Below are positions 35,254-47,896 of a DNA stretch of 64,000 nt, piece after piece. Made by a program: the position numbers and the translations under genes. The notes below the pieces were generated by a model, which did no database searches, had not been told where the DNA came from, and worked only from the letters and a program-made list of their open reading frames with translations. Each line of letters begins with the position of its first letter. Positions within the stretch are counted from its first letter, which is position 1. This DNA is from Kudoa neothunni (taxonomy: Eukaryota; Cnidaria): NCBI GenBank assembly GCA_964304625.1, contig OZ199838.1, positions 4,650,001-4,714,000 of the forward strand, given 5' to 3'.

Positions 35254-36283
35254 ATTAGGGGTTAAGATCGGTTCTGTTTTAGACAAAACCGAAAATCCAA
35301 AACTGATTTCGAAAATTTGTTTTGATTAATATAAATTAGCTTTTATTATTAATTGATAGTCTTTAAACAAGTAAACGCGTCTTTGAAAGAGTAAAAGGAC
35401 AAACAATATTGTTGAATGACGTGTTTTAACAGTCAACAAATTTTGTATTTAGCATTACAGGAATTGTATCCAGTATTCGGAGCTATTTTGTTAGGCTTTC
35501 TAATAAAAGAGAAAAATCTAATAAATATGAGTTCATACTCACCAATACAATTGAGGATTTATCGCGTATTGACGGAACCATTTCAGAAATTTTAAAAATG
35601 AAATTTATCAAACGCTGCTTGGAACGACGCACCATTTGGTCCGATATATTTATGTTCTCAAAATTCAATTCAAACATTATTATAAAGAATAATTTCTAAA
35701 AAATACTGTAAATTTGGAGCAAGAAGTCGCAGTTAATTTCATTGAGTTGAATGATCCAATCCAAAACTATGAACCTTCCGAATCTGTGATAAATTTAGAC
35801 AATTTGATAAATTGCAAATTTTTGACGTCACGGTGTGATGTCAGATCATTTAGAAAGAGTTTGTAAAACTCTTTCTAACATTAAACCTACGAGTATTGAT
35901 TCGGACAGATGTTTTGCCTTATACAACCATGCTATTTCCCCGTTGAGAACAAAATTGAGCGACTCGAAACTTGAAACCATTGAATGTGTTTACTTATGAA
36001 AATAGAAATAACTAATTTGAAATTTGAGACATGAAAATTTTTATTAAATGTTTGAAAACATTTTATCGTAAAAGATTTATAATCTTTTTTAAATGCAATA
36101 AAAAATAATTTAAAATTTTGTTTAAAAGAGCATATTAAAACAAAAAACGACCAAAATAAGATTCAATAAATTGTATTCTTCCATATTTTTTGTATGAAAA
36201 AAATTGACATTGATAATTGGAAAAATTATTTACAAACCCAAAAACCGTTTTCGAAATAACCGAAACCGAACCGTCTTAACCCA
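35254..36283 (+). mobile_element. short hAT element with 8-bp target duplication
   Basis: TATCTACT occurs at 35246-35253 and 36284-36291, directly outside inverted ends AGGGGTTAAGATCGGTT and (other strand) GGGTTAAGACGGTTCGG. Near 35840-36000 a plus frame reads SIDSDRCFALYNHAISPLRT then KLSDSKLETIECVY, a decayed hAT dimerisation domain. Only about 1 kb remains, so it is an internally deleted copy. Confidence 0.7.
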
Positions 36284-36292
36284 TATCTACTA

Positions 36293-36441
36293 CAGTCGAG
36301 ATTGGATATTGCGTAATTTAAGATTTTCATTACGAAAATAATTACATTAGAAATCAATTTTAAATAATTATTATTATTTCATTTAGAAAATTAGTAATTT
36401 CTGGGACCGCAAAAAAATTACGCAATATCCAATCTCGACTG
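36293..36441. mobile_element. palindromic TA-flanked MITE
   Basis: Perfect or near-perfect 27-29 bp inverted ends CAGTCGAGATTGGATATTGC...TAA, flanked by TA on both sides (36291-36292, 36442-36443). 149 bp, AT-rich core. The ends suggest a Tc1/mariner or pogo family. It begins one base after the target duplication of the preceding hAT element. Confidence 0.8.
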
Positions 36442-36443
36442 TA

Positions 36444-37734
36444 GTACAAAAAACATATTAGGTTTGCAATATTCATCAAGTCTGCCACTAAAATATCAGG
36501 TAATGGTAAAGTATGCGCAACTAAAAACTCCCTCTTGCGCATATTTCATGAATTTCTTTTTTTCACGATTGTCCATAATAAAATAATAAGAAGGGAAAAT
36601 TTCAGCTTAAAATGGTAACTTTAAAATTTTGAGAACTTTTCATCCAATTGCGGTCGGATACATGTGTAGTCTCCATCTTTTTCCAACAAACATTGAATTG
36701 ATCTCTAATTAATTTTGATAATCATTCATAAATTGGTTCTATTTCATATTTTTTACTATATAAATAAAAATTTTACAGTAGAAAATTTAATTACACAGGT
36801 TTTTATAGGTTTTAAGCATGAATAGTTTAAAAGCGAGAAGACAACCACTCGCTCTCAAAATGCATTTTCTTAATTTTGTTAGAACTAATTGGTTTTTTTA
36901 ATGATTAATCAACATTATATTTTAGGACAACATTAAATTTCAACAGGGAAATATCTTAAGATAGATTATAATAAGTTATCACGTTTTAGGAAGAATTTTT
37001 ACATGTGTATTTAGTATAGCATTCGATTAACGTAAAAATGTAGTTATACAAAAACATAAAAACGAAAAAATTGTTATTTCTGGAAAACTACTAGTTCTAA
37101 TGAATTATATATGTACCGATAAGGATAATAACCTATATTAACATATTGTGTCGACATCTTAAATATTCTCAATTCGTATATTTCGCCGAATTTGTTGTTG
37201 GGAAATTTTTTCATATAAAAAAACTTACAAAACAATAAAAATATAGTTTAAAAATTGTTTAAAATGTTTTATACATACTTCAAGGTAAAAAAATTAATAC
37301 AATCATTTTTAAATTCTAAGTTCCTGAATTTTAATAATAAAAACTGAATAATTTCTTACTACATTAATATCTATATTTGAAAGTACACAAAGTATTTTTA
37401 TTATAATGAAAAATGAGATGTTTTTGTGAACTTTGCAAAAAGTTTATTTTTGGCGTTAGTTTATATAAAATTGTTATATATCAATCGTAAACAATTTAAA
37501 TTGTAATAACAAATGATTTTTGAGATAATAACTAAGAAAGAAAAAAAATTAAATGTTTGTTGAAAAAAGCGCATTAAAGTTTAGGCGGGGTCAAAGAATA
37601 TTAATTTGAGTAATAAAAATCAGTTTTCTCCTGTTTTCATCTCTATTACTTTTTCTATTTTTTTATCCCTTAAAAAATTAGTGATGCACATATTTTCCGA
37701 GCCGGTGCAGAATTGGACTTAAAAAATCCCCCGA
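36444..37734. other. intergenic, very AT-rich
   Basis: No supported feature; possibly the diverged body of the Helitron whose 3' end follows. Confidence 0.45.
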
Positions 37735-38053
37735 AGCAAAAAAATAACGTATTAGATTGCACTTTAAGAGAGTTTAAATAATTAGGGAACGAAACTAAAT
37801 ATGACAATGATCTTAAATTATTTGGCGTTTGTGCCGGGACAAGAAACTGTTAATTAGAAACCAAGATTAATACATTTCTACACAGAAATGATCATGATCT
37901 ATATTTCGAAATCATAATCGACAAAGTATGATGCTTAAAAAAATTTAGTTTGACTGTTTCTATAAACCAATTTGAAACAATATTTTTTGAATGTTATAAA
38001 GAAACGTCTCTACGCAGAACCTTCCCCAAGCAACGCTGGGCAGTTCGCGCTAA
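37735..38053 (+). mobile_element. Helitron 3' end, second copy
   Basis: Homologous to 1-321. Ends CCCCAAGCAACGCTGGGCAG...CGCTAA before T. The 5' end was not found; nothing between 36.4 and 37.7 kb gives a convincing TC start. Confidence 0.55.
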
Positions 38054-38392
38054 TATCTTATAAAAATATGGCTAGCGAACAATTTAATTATCTGATAAAA
38101 TATATTACCCATGGTTTGATGTGTTCATGAATGAAAAATACCAATCTAGCGCTAAATATTTGTTTTTCCGTGCTAAATTAACTAGTTATTCATGTAATGG
38201 ATATCAAAACATTTGAGAAATTTAATATTTTACAGATCGATAATACGATCAGTTAGGTTCCTTTATTAAGTAAAATCAGTAAATTTTAGAGAAATAAAAC
38301 TTTTTTTTGGATAACTACAAATTTAGGCGTAATCTCATTAGAATAAAAAAAAATGTCAAAAACGATTGAAATTTAAAATATGGACGGACATG

Positions 38393-38490
38393 CGTGGAAC
38401 AAGGTATCGGAATGAGTATCGGTAGCGACGAGTACTGAAATTTGATGTACTTGTACTCGTTTAAAAAAAAAGATATCGGTACAACCCTAA
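38393..38490 (-). mobile_element. hAT terminal fragment
   Basis: On the minus strand the end reads TTAGGGTTGTACCGATATC, a hAT-style terminus, then further GTATCGG/CGATAC words. The partner end was not found. Confidence 0.35.
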
Positions 38491-38869
38491 TAAATACTCC
38501 TAAGAGTAATAATTTTTTTACACATATGGTGGTCTATACTAAATCGGATTTCTTAACTCTATGCCTTTAACCAATTATATATTATAGTTTAAAAATTCTT
38601 ATTTGATCCCTCATCCAGAATGTTTTTTTCTGAGTGAATCCAAACTTATTTTATATGAAGGAATTAATTCGACATTCTTCTTTTCGGAGTTTTCAAACCA
38701 GAAATATATACGAGATCAAAATCACGAAATATTAAAGAATTATCGGCTTTCATTCGCAAATTTTTAAACAATGGAAAAATTATAATTTTTTATATCTAAA
38801 TGATTTACAATGATATTATGGATGTAAATAATTAAATCAAAGGAAGTAGAAAATTAAGGTTGTGGCTGA

Positions 38870-39068
38870 AAAGCTATATAAAATCAATAATACCTATTTT
38901 TTATAAAAAACTTCTTCATAAATTACTTTTTTTACTAATTTTTAATTTCAATTGCATAAAATAAACTTTCTTAATTTACATAAATAGATTTAACTCTGAT
39001 AATTATATAAAAGGAGAAAAAGTAAAAATACTTAAAATGGGTTATTACGGAAAATCGTTTACCTACTG
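38870..39068. mobile_element. pogo-like terminal repeat pointing left
   Basis: Ends ...CGTTTACCTACTG followed by TA. Its reverse complement matches 40217-40400 for about 190 bp (shared CAGTAGG.AA.CGATT.TCCG, AATTAT.AGAGTTAAA, TTTATTTTATGCAATT). The rest of the element to the left is not recognisable. Confidence 0.5.
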
Positions 39069-39146
39069 TATATAACAGAAATCGCCAAACAAAAAAATAG
39101 ACATGGACAAAATTTCTTCACAAATATTACAATCTAATACTAATTA

Positions 39147-39837
39147 TCAATTTTTGTGTAAAATGGGTTTATATTGAAAATCAATATTCATATCAGCAAT
39201 TTTTTTAGCGAAAGCACTCGACTTGTTGTCTTTTCTAGACTTTGCACGTTGTGCGGACTTTTCAGTTTTCTAAAGACAAATTAGGTTCTCTTTCCCATTG
39301 TAAACAATATAACATACCACCAGACGCTCTTTTTGTTTGGCAATATTGGCTAGCCTCTTATTGGAAAATTTGCGTACGTTATAATAAACAGACCTACTAA
39401 GTTTGATCCCACTAAACAATTCTTTTCGCACTTTTGAGCAAGGTATAACATGACATTTGATAATCTTATCAAACATCAAATAGTTGTTCATAGTTGATGC
39501 CGCTATCTCTGCAACTTCGGCTACTTTGAACTTCACAAATGCATATCCCTTACACATACCCGTCTAATTGACAAATATAAACATAAAAAACAACATTCCT
39601 AATTACCTTCCTATTTCTAACTACACGAACCTTCGTGACAGTGCCAAACTGAGAGAAATAGGATAACAATTCTTTTTCGTAGAAACCATGCGGTAAATGG
39701 CCAATATAGATCACATTCTATAGAAAAATCATACCTATACATAAAAAACATAGTAAATTTACAGAAGGCTTTTCGGACTCCATAAATGTAGTGGTTGATT
39801 CAACAGCAGATATTTTTACACCTTTGTTGACGCGCAT
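39147..39837 (-). CDS. NIFK: NIFK-like nucleolar RRM protein (four exons)
   Basis: Minus-strand exons 39763-39837, 39607-39717, 39318-39563 and 39147-39269 join to 555 nt, 184 residues, with introns of 45, 43 and 48 bp, all GT-AG and phase 0. The RRM spans residues about 27-103: RNP2 VIYIGHLP (27-34) and RNP1 KGYAFVKF (67-74). The stretch after it, TMNNYLMFDKIIKCHVIP then KVRKELFSG, matches the NIFK/Nop15 hallmark (MNNYLF..RLLECH.MPPEKVHKELF). The C-terminus ...FAKKIADMNIDFQYKPIL parallels KKLAKKGIDYDFPSLI of NIFK. Family members act in 60S pre-ribosome maturation in the nucleolus, and the vertebrate protein also binds the Ki-67 FHA domain through a C-terminal extension that is absent here. 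The stop codon seen at 39270 lies in intron 3. It looks intact. Confidence 0.9.
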
Positions 39838-40216
39838 GCGTTTTCATAAGATTACACAGGTGATGACTCTATCTCTAGCACTCGATAATTTGATCGCGCT
39901 TGGATTATATCTAACGGGATAAATATCTCTATAATTATTACATGTATTATGTTCTTATTTTACATAATACCTAGGCTAATGTGGAGTTTAGGCATGTAAT
40001 TAATCTTCTGCGATTACGTTGGTCTTCGGCGTGCAGAATGTGACGGATATTAATCTCATATTTGTGTTTATAATTTTACACTGGTTTCCCCTTTCTTCAA
40101 ACTTCAATATTTTAAATGAAAAATAAAATTATAAGAGAGTTAAGAATAGCACTTAGCCCACAATGTTAAGGAATCTTTTTAATCCAAACTCACAAGCAGG
40201 TATTGTTCTGTTAGTA
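39838..40216. other. upstream region of NIFK
   Basis: AT-rich with no clear motif; ends at a pogo-like element. Confidence 0.45.
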
Positions 40217-41952
40217 CAGTAGGCAATCGATTCTCCGTACTGACCGATTTTACGTTCGTTTGCTTTTTCGTTTCTCATATATAATTATTAGAGTTAAAAA
40301 ATTTCTTTAAACTAAGATAATTTATTTTATGCAATTAAAATAAAAGTTGCAAGAGAAAAATAATTTATAAAAGAATTTTTAGGCAGTGGCCATCCTCATG
40401 AAAACGAATAACTTCTCCGTTATAGATGATATTTCAAATTTGATTTCATATTTTAATTGAACTATTTTTAATATAATTTATTATGTAAAAATTGTTTGAA
40501 CATTTAAAGAATAAAAATTCAACACTTTGTCTGTCCTATTTACACTGTTCAATAAGTACACTCACATTTTTTTAGCCTAATATAGTGTAATATAAACATT
40601 TTAGTTGAAATGAAATGTAAACATATCTAATGGTGGTTGACACCTTTAGTTTAATACGTCTCAATGCATGCAGTTTAACTTAGAACAAGTCACTTACAAT
40701 CATTTACGAAACATGTACGTTTCTATCTAAACCTTTTTTAATATAAATTTAAAAAAATTGTCGTTAATTAATGGATATTAATTGGATTAGAACTATTTTA
40801 CATCGATGTAAACAACTTTTCATATGTATCTATAAGATTGTACCATAATTTGGGGGAATTTTTGATCTTTTGTCACTACAAATGTATTTGCTTTAATCAG
40901 GAGTATGAAAAAGGTTTTCATGGTGCCTATTTGTGAACACAGATCCTATAAATATAAATACAGGAACCTATGAGTTTAAATTTAAGAATAAACCTATACT
41001 TTTTAATTTAAACTCATTTATCAATTTTTAACAAGCAGGGTGATTCTGAATTTTCTGCATTAATTCCTCTGGTTATGTCTCGATGGGTAAATTAATTAAA
41101 TGAAAATTGTTGAATGGTGATTTTTGTGGTACCTTTGCTTTGACTTTGGTAAAGCGAGCTGATGAAGAAATGTAGTAAGTATTTAATAAACAATGTTGGA
41201 GTCAAAATAACGGTTAATTCGTGCTCGAGTATTTTCAATTGTTCTGAAAAATTTAATTTTAAGATTGCAAACATTTGTTTTCTGATACTGAGGAATGTGT
41301 AAATTTAATAGTTCAGAAAAATCAATTTTCACCCCAATGATAAATTGATCAACTTATCCATTAGCCATGGTTATTTAGTTGTGTGCTTAAAAAAACTTCT
41401 CCCAAATAACCACATTCGAAATTTTAACAGTAAAATAATAATAATTGTTGATAAAGGGTATGGGTTTGAGCAAATCAATTTAACAGCGCTTCATAGGAAG
41501 CAATAATGACACCACCGTTCAGACTTATTCCATGCAAGTGGTATTTTATATCTTGCGAAATTTTAAATTTCTCTTCTCCAACCGAATGTAATGTATAAAC
41601 TTGTTCCATAGATTTTGGTTATTTCAAAATTCTTTAAAACTTAGAAATAGTCTCACGAAATAGAACGTCCCATAATCAAGTATTTTTCAAAAGATTCATC
41701 AGGTTAACTATTATCTCTCAATAAACGAATAATTTATCTTTCAATGTCAAACTACAAAAGTATTTCGGTTAAAAACCACATTGTCGAAAATGATAACGAT
41801 CTAAATACATAACCACCAGATTTTCTTCAATTTATTTTAAAAGATAAAGAACTTTTTAAACGTTGATAATTGTGAACATGATTATATTATGTAAATAGAA
41901 AATATTTTGTCTGAGCATGCATCAAAAAATATGGAAAATCGATTACCTACTG
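40217..41952. mobile_element. pogo-like element hosting another repeat
   Basis: TA-flanked ends CAGTAGGCAATCGATTCTCC (40217) and ...GGAAAATCGATTACCTACTG (41952). Most of the interior (40384-41668) is the repeat that also occurs inverted at 55860-57522. No transposase seen. Confidence 0.6.
40384..41668 (+). repeat. 1.3-kb repeat Y, copy 1
   Basis: Begins CAGTGGCCATCCTCATGAAA. Near-identical in inverted orientation to the copy ending at 57522: the 60-codon frame at 41092-41274 (minus) differs at two residues from that at 56629-56811. Only one of the two terminal arms is present here. No family recognised; the short frame is not convincing as a gene. Confidence 0.6.
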
Positions 41953-44116
41953 TATTTACAACAATCGGTGTCAAAAACTCCGTGAGCTAATTAATTTACT
42001 CATTGATGAAATCCATATATAGAGACAACTGCGACCTTTTCAATAATTTCTCTGGTCAATTGAACACATTTCAAAGTTTTTAAAGATTTTTTAGTGGAAA
42101 GTTAATAGAAACTATTCAGTTGTTATCGAAATGGAGATAATGTAGTATCAAAAATTTCACTAACTATTTATTATATTCGTCACTAGCAGTATACCAATAG
42201 TAAATCTTTTTTTTTGAAGCTATGATTTTTAAGTTTTAGAACTAATTACGATCTTCAACTGTTTAAGAGTGATTTCCTGCATAGGTAGAATTAGAAACTT
42301 TAGGTATACCTTTCTAGAAAAGTGTTTTATTTAAAAGATTCGAGTTTCGAGGCTGCATCATAGAGTTGTTCAAGTATTAATACGATTAAATAAAGAAACC
42401 CTACGATGTGTGACTTTTTTAAATTGAAATAATCAATAAAAATAACTCTATTTGTTTATTGACTTACTTAGGGACTATATATATATCCACTTACCTTTAT
42501 CTCATAATTTTAACACTTGCATGTGTGCGAAGGATTAAGGATAAATAATGTGCGTGTGACGTACCTGAACTCTACAGTGACCCATTATTAAAAAATACTG
42601 ATCTCAATTTTATACAAGATTTGAACACATTTGAGAAAAAAATAAATTTTTCGTAGAGCAACTACAATGAATATGTGAATAATCAAATGTAGTCATATAT
42701 TTTTAAATGTTTCCATATATAAGTCATTTATTTGTCTAATGCAATTTAAATAAACTGAGTTAATGTCATTGCTTACAATATCAATTTGTATTTCTAAAAG
42801 AAATACAATGTATGAAGACTTAAACATGCGGGTTAGAACTTAAAGAAAAAATCAGTTATGGACGGAAAATGAAGTTCGTTAGTAAATATTGTTTATTATC
42901 AAATAAAATACTTCTTTTCTATCTATAACAAAAATTATTGTTAAACGATTACCTTTTGAACTTTCAGCAAATTTTACTTTCTATGGAACTTGAAGATAAA
43001 AAAATTAAACAGAAATATAATTTTGAGTTCACCCATTAATATAAACCCCCTATGGTAGTTCAAACTTTTTATTGTTATTATTATTAAATCGTTTTTTATG
43101 AGGCTTAAAGTCATTATTTTTTCTAATTTTTTTCTGTTTTGTGGCGAAGATTATTAATATTAAATTAGCACGAAACTCCTAATTTCGAATATCATTGATC
43201 ATATAAAAAAATGTTTGCATTTTTTTCAAGCATATCTCTAACTATGCCAAATTGTAAATGTATCATCCATTAGAAAATATTCACGTGTATTGAGGAAACG
43301 TTCGATGACAAAATTATGATTTCAATCAGATTAATGGGTCTTATGGATTTATCAACAAAATTATCATAAAATTCAAAAGCTGTATTAATTAACTTCGTCT
43401 TAAAAGTTGTTACGTATTTTAACTTCTGTTCTAAAGCTTTTATTTAAAATTGATTTATTCTGACAATAATGATTTAAACATTTTCTTTATCATTTTCTAT
43501 TATAGTACCTACATCTTAAAATATTATTCCATGCTACTTTTTCCATCGATCACAGCATAATTTTTCAGAACCAAGATGTAATTTTTGTGATGATAGGATG
43601 TTTTATATATGGCGTTAAAGTAGCGAACAGGATCGGTAAAATAAGCAGAAACATACAGATTTACTTACAGATTCATTTTATTTTTAAAATTATACAACAG
43701 TTTTTATTGATCTAAATTTATTTTTAAACATGGAAAAGGTATATTTTATCAACCCTTTAATGTCCCAATGCTATTTTAGTGCACAATCATTATTCAGTTT
43801 ATGAAACGTTAATTATTGAACTCGTTGAGCAGTAACTCGTGCTTTATGAAATATTTTAACATTTTTTCTTGATATGACATAATATAAAAAACAATAAAAC
43901 ATACAATATTTTATTGCAACTTTGTTTTTATCATTTTCGATAATAAAAGTCACGCTGTTGTTTCGCTTCTAAACAATAAAATTTGATTAAGATAATGAAA
44001 CATAAAAAATACATGTTTGAGAATTAATTTAAAATAAATTAAAAAAATAAAACACCATCAACACATGATCATTAGAACGGCCACTAAACACCTGCGATAA
44101 ATTTATTTTAAACAAC
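41953..44116. other. intergenic, AT-rich (about 2.2 kb)
   Basis: No gene, repeat pair or splice-compatible frame found by eye. Confidence 0.45.
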
Positions 44117-44241
44117 ATGGATGAAGACGTTAAATCCTTAAAATTAAATAATGAGCAAAAAATCATTCAAGTGTTTTGTTTCCGACGTTTACTTGTCAGA
44201 TCCTGATTTGGTTTCATGTGATGATGAAAAACTCAATGAAA

Positions 44242-46504
44242 TTAACCCTCCAAGCATGCTAAAAATGACTATACACCAAGCACTTTGGTGGTCCAGAAGG
44301 ATCCCAAATTTTTATTTTTTAGTTTGATACGCAATATTATGAAATATAATTATATTATTTTAAAATGTTTTTTTACCGAAGCGACAACAAAATAATCATA
44401 ATTTATTTGTGTGATGATGGTAGTCGATGTCTCCCGAACACTTATTTATTAATTTTACATGTTTAAATATCAACGAAATTATATTTTAATATACAAAATA
44501 ATCTTTTCACAACATTATCTAGATACTAAAAGGATAGTTGGATTTTCAAAAATTCTGATAAAATCCGAAAATACCTATGTTCACTTGTAACAACATGATT
44601 CTAATTTTACCGATTCTTATAATTTCTAAATAAAATTTTTTGAAATGATGTAAAAAACAATATAACCTAATAGATATTCATAAAAAAATAGACACATATA
44701 CTGTTGCGAGCTCATCTAGAGGCCAATCGCTCATAATAAAATATGGATGAGTGATTAATGATCAAATAATTGATATAGTTCTTAACTAAGCTACAAAGTT
44801 TAAAATATTATTAATTCAAAATATAATATGTAACATAATAAATTTTACTGGTCATTTTTTGTTTCCGTTTCTAACAAGTAATTCTCGAACGTTTGTTGCA
44901 ACGACGTTCGGAGCAATAATAACATTTGTTCTTTATTTTTATATCAGAGAGTCGAACGCATAAAATACCCTTTTTCGTAGTGGGCGGGACACTATCTGCC
45001 ATATCCACAAACCTTTAGTTTTGTTATAATCGACAATAACTTTGGGATTTTTGTCTGATCATGTTATAAATTAATATTGTTTGAGGACGTCGCCAATAAA
45101 ATGACCGCGTTGTCTTTGGTAGGAAAATTGAACTAAAAAACTCCCCCTATTCCTTGGTTTTAAGAATTAATGAGATATTCCGTTCGTTACCTCGGATAGT
45201 CTCCAGAAGGATTAAACTTAGGTTAAGAAGTTGGTTTGCCAACGGAGTCGAAGTGGAAAAATTATCGCAAAAAATGTTTCTACTAGCCTCTTCAAGTGCG
45301 ACGAGAGCTCTAAAACAACCTTTTCATCAACACACTTAGTAATTTGGTCATTGTTTCTTCCAAAATAAACGAAAATATTACGTGTATAATTGGTATGAGG
45401 CTCAGTTAAAAGAAAAAATTTAATGACATAAACTGCACGTTTGGAGGGAATATACAGCGTAAAGGAACACCTGCCCCTCAATGAATCTAATTGTTCATCA
45501 ACAATAAGATGAGCAGAGGGAATAGACACATCGGCAAAATACTTTTCCACCTACTGAAAACTTCGGTTACCGGGAAAACTTTTCGACTTCTCATCGCAAA
45601 CTATTGTCTCGCAGTCATCAAAGTGTACATTCCTGTTTATTTGGATGAATCTATAAAGCAGCATGATTCTACGAAGTAAATAATGTCCTCTATCCAAGCT
45701 CCACAATTGCTTAAAAAACTCCATTTTATATTTAGATATTGACATATATTTAAGAATTCCTATGTATGGTTTATATTTCACTATATTTTGATTTTCCATT
45801 TGCATCCGTAATGAAATGCACCAAATTTATTAATGTGAGTAATGGCAGAATTGAATATTTCATCATCAAAAAGATGGAAAAACTATCATATAAATTGTAA
45901 ATTCAGGATGTTACAAATGCAGTCAGACCTAGAGGTTTGTTTAAGATGTTTCCTTCCTTGATTTTTGTATTTGAAGGCGCAAATGAAGATCATAACACAT
46001 TGTTTTTGACCGTACACGTGTTAGTGATGCCATAATCATCTGAAATATAACAATGAGATAAATAGAAACATTATTCAATAATATCTTCAATTTCACTGCA
46101 ATCAGAACCATAAGTTGTTAGAAAACCACCCTATAACTCTTCCATTTCTAACGACCGAAAACAATCGGCATCACTTGATCAACATCGGAAACATAAAACT
46201 TGATTTTTCTCAATATTTAATGGATGTAACCTTTCAAAATTAAAATATTTTATAATTATACAAAAGTATTTGTAAAATAAAAAAGTGGGGTCCTCCTGGA
46301 CTCCAAAATTGCTTGGTATAAGTACTTGACATAAAATCCTAGAAAAAATCCTAATTTGAAAACTAAATTATGAATATATAGAAACTTTTAAAAGAATAAT
46401 GATTGGAACCAGCCAATTTAACGTTTTCAGTGAGCAGTGAATTGAGATTAAAGTCGGTCTGGGGTCCATTTGGACCCCAAAAGTGCTTGGAAGGTTACGG
46501 TTAA
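44242..46504 (-). mobile_element. piggyBac-type transposon A nested in B
   Basis: TTAA at 44242-44245 and 46501-46504. The right end on the minus strand, CTTCCAAGCACTTTTGGGGTCC, matches the left CCCTCCAAGC...CACTTTGGTGGTCC. Minus-strand transposase: 45551-45805 (ISKYKMEFFKQLW, RFIQINRNVHFDDCET) and 45218-45550 (HLIVDEQLDSLRGRC, YIPSKRAVYVIKFF). VDEQL includes the first catalytic Asp. An N-terminal piece is recognisable near 46020-46200. The C-terminal third is missing. Confidence 0.8.
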
Positions 46505-47896
46505 ACGATAATATTTGTGTTCCCTCGTCCGATAATTTTGAGTCTGATAGTTATAATAATACAGGCTTCAAATGGACCAACTATGGGTCTTGGATCAGTA
46601 TACCAAATAATGTCATTATTGTGGATGATTTCCAGGTAGTGGTAGTGAATGGATTGCTACATCCTATCAACTGCTTCAAATTCTTCTTTAGTAAAAAAAT
46701 GATTACATTGATCACACACAAAACTAATATTTATATAGCCCAATGTGGCATACACTCTGTTACAGATATTGTCGAAATAAGAAAGTTCCTTGGTGTACTA
46801 ATATTGACGGGAATTGTTAGGATGCCTCGTTACCGCTGTTACTACAACAAAGCATCAGATTACTAAAATATCCCAAACGTCTTCTCTAGAAACTCATTTG
46901 ATAAATTTTCCAGATCGATTCATTTTACGAACGATGAAAACATAATCAGCGACCAAAATTCATCAACATACGATCGGTTCGTAAAAATCAGACCCTTTTA
47001 GATTATCTACGAGGCCAATTTTTAAAGGTTAAGTCGGAGATTAACAATTCTAATGATGAGAAAATGACATTATTCAATGTGAAATGCAATGAGAAACAAT
47101 ATCTTCCCAATAAACCAATGAAAGGAGGTATTGAAATTTTCGCATAATATGGAGTCAAAGGTTTTGCCTATGATTTCCCATTATATAATGTAAAACTCCC
47201 AGAAGTTTCTCAAACTTTTGATCAAGTATCCGGTAATTTTGTTGTCAAATTATGTGATAGTCTTCCAAGTTCTAGAATCTTTTGCGTGCATTTTGACAAT
47301 TTATGCACATCCTTTTAATCGCATTAGTTATTGAAGGAATGAAATATTTACTCTGTTGGAATCATAATCAGGAACAGAATTAAAAATTTCCCATTAATAC
47401 AAAAAAAAAGATCGCAGTCCATATGAATGTTCTCACGATATTGAAAATGAAGTTGCGCTGACTCAATGGTGCGTCGAGTCTGTGGTTACACTTTGCTCTA
47501 CGCATTTTTTCTCATAGTCCATTGGTAGGATAAAATAACCATTATCATAGATTGTCCTTCTGTTGTTTCCGAGTATAACAAAAATATAGGGGAGTTCGAA
47601 TTATCTGATATGCTTATGACATCATAAAAATTACATTACAAATGTCGTAAAAGCCATACGAGGATATTCCTTTAGGGGCTAAATACTGCTATCACCAAGG
47701 CTTATGTATTATATCGTCGTAATTCTACGTTACGAAGAACCACCAACAATGAATTACAGTAAGGCTTCGATATGCTCGATATGGGGGGAGGGGTTTGGGG
47801 AATGTAATTCGCCACGCAATAGCAAGCCCCCTATATCCATGATTCGCGCATGCACACACATATACATAATATTTTTCTTGTTGACGAAATAACTAC

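Noticed and set aside
41092-41274. 60-codon frame conserved in two places (also 56629-56811)
   Set aside because: Conservation is explained by recent duplication of repeat Y; no sign of selection can be read from two near-identical copies.
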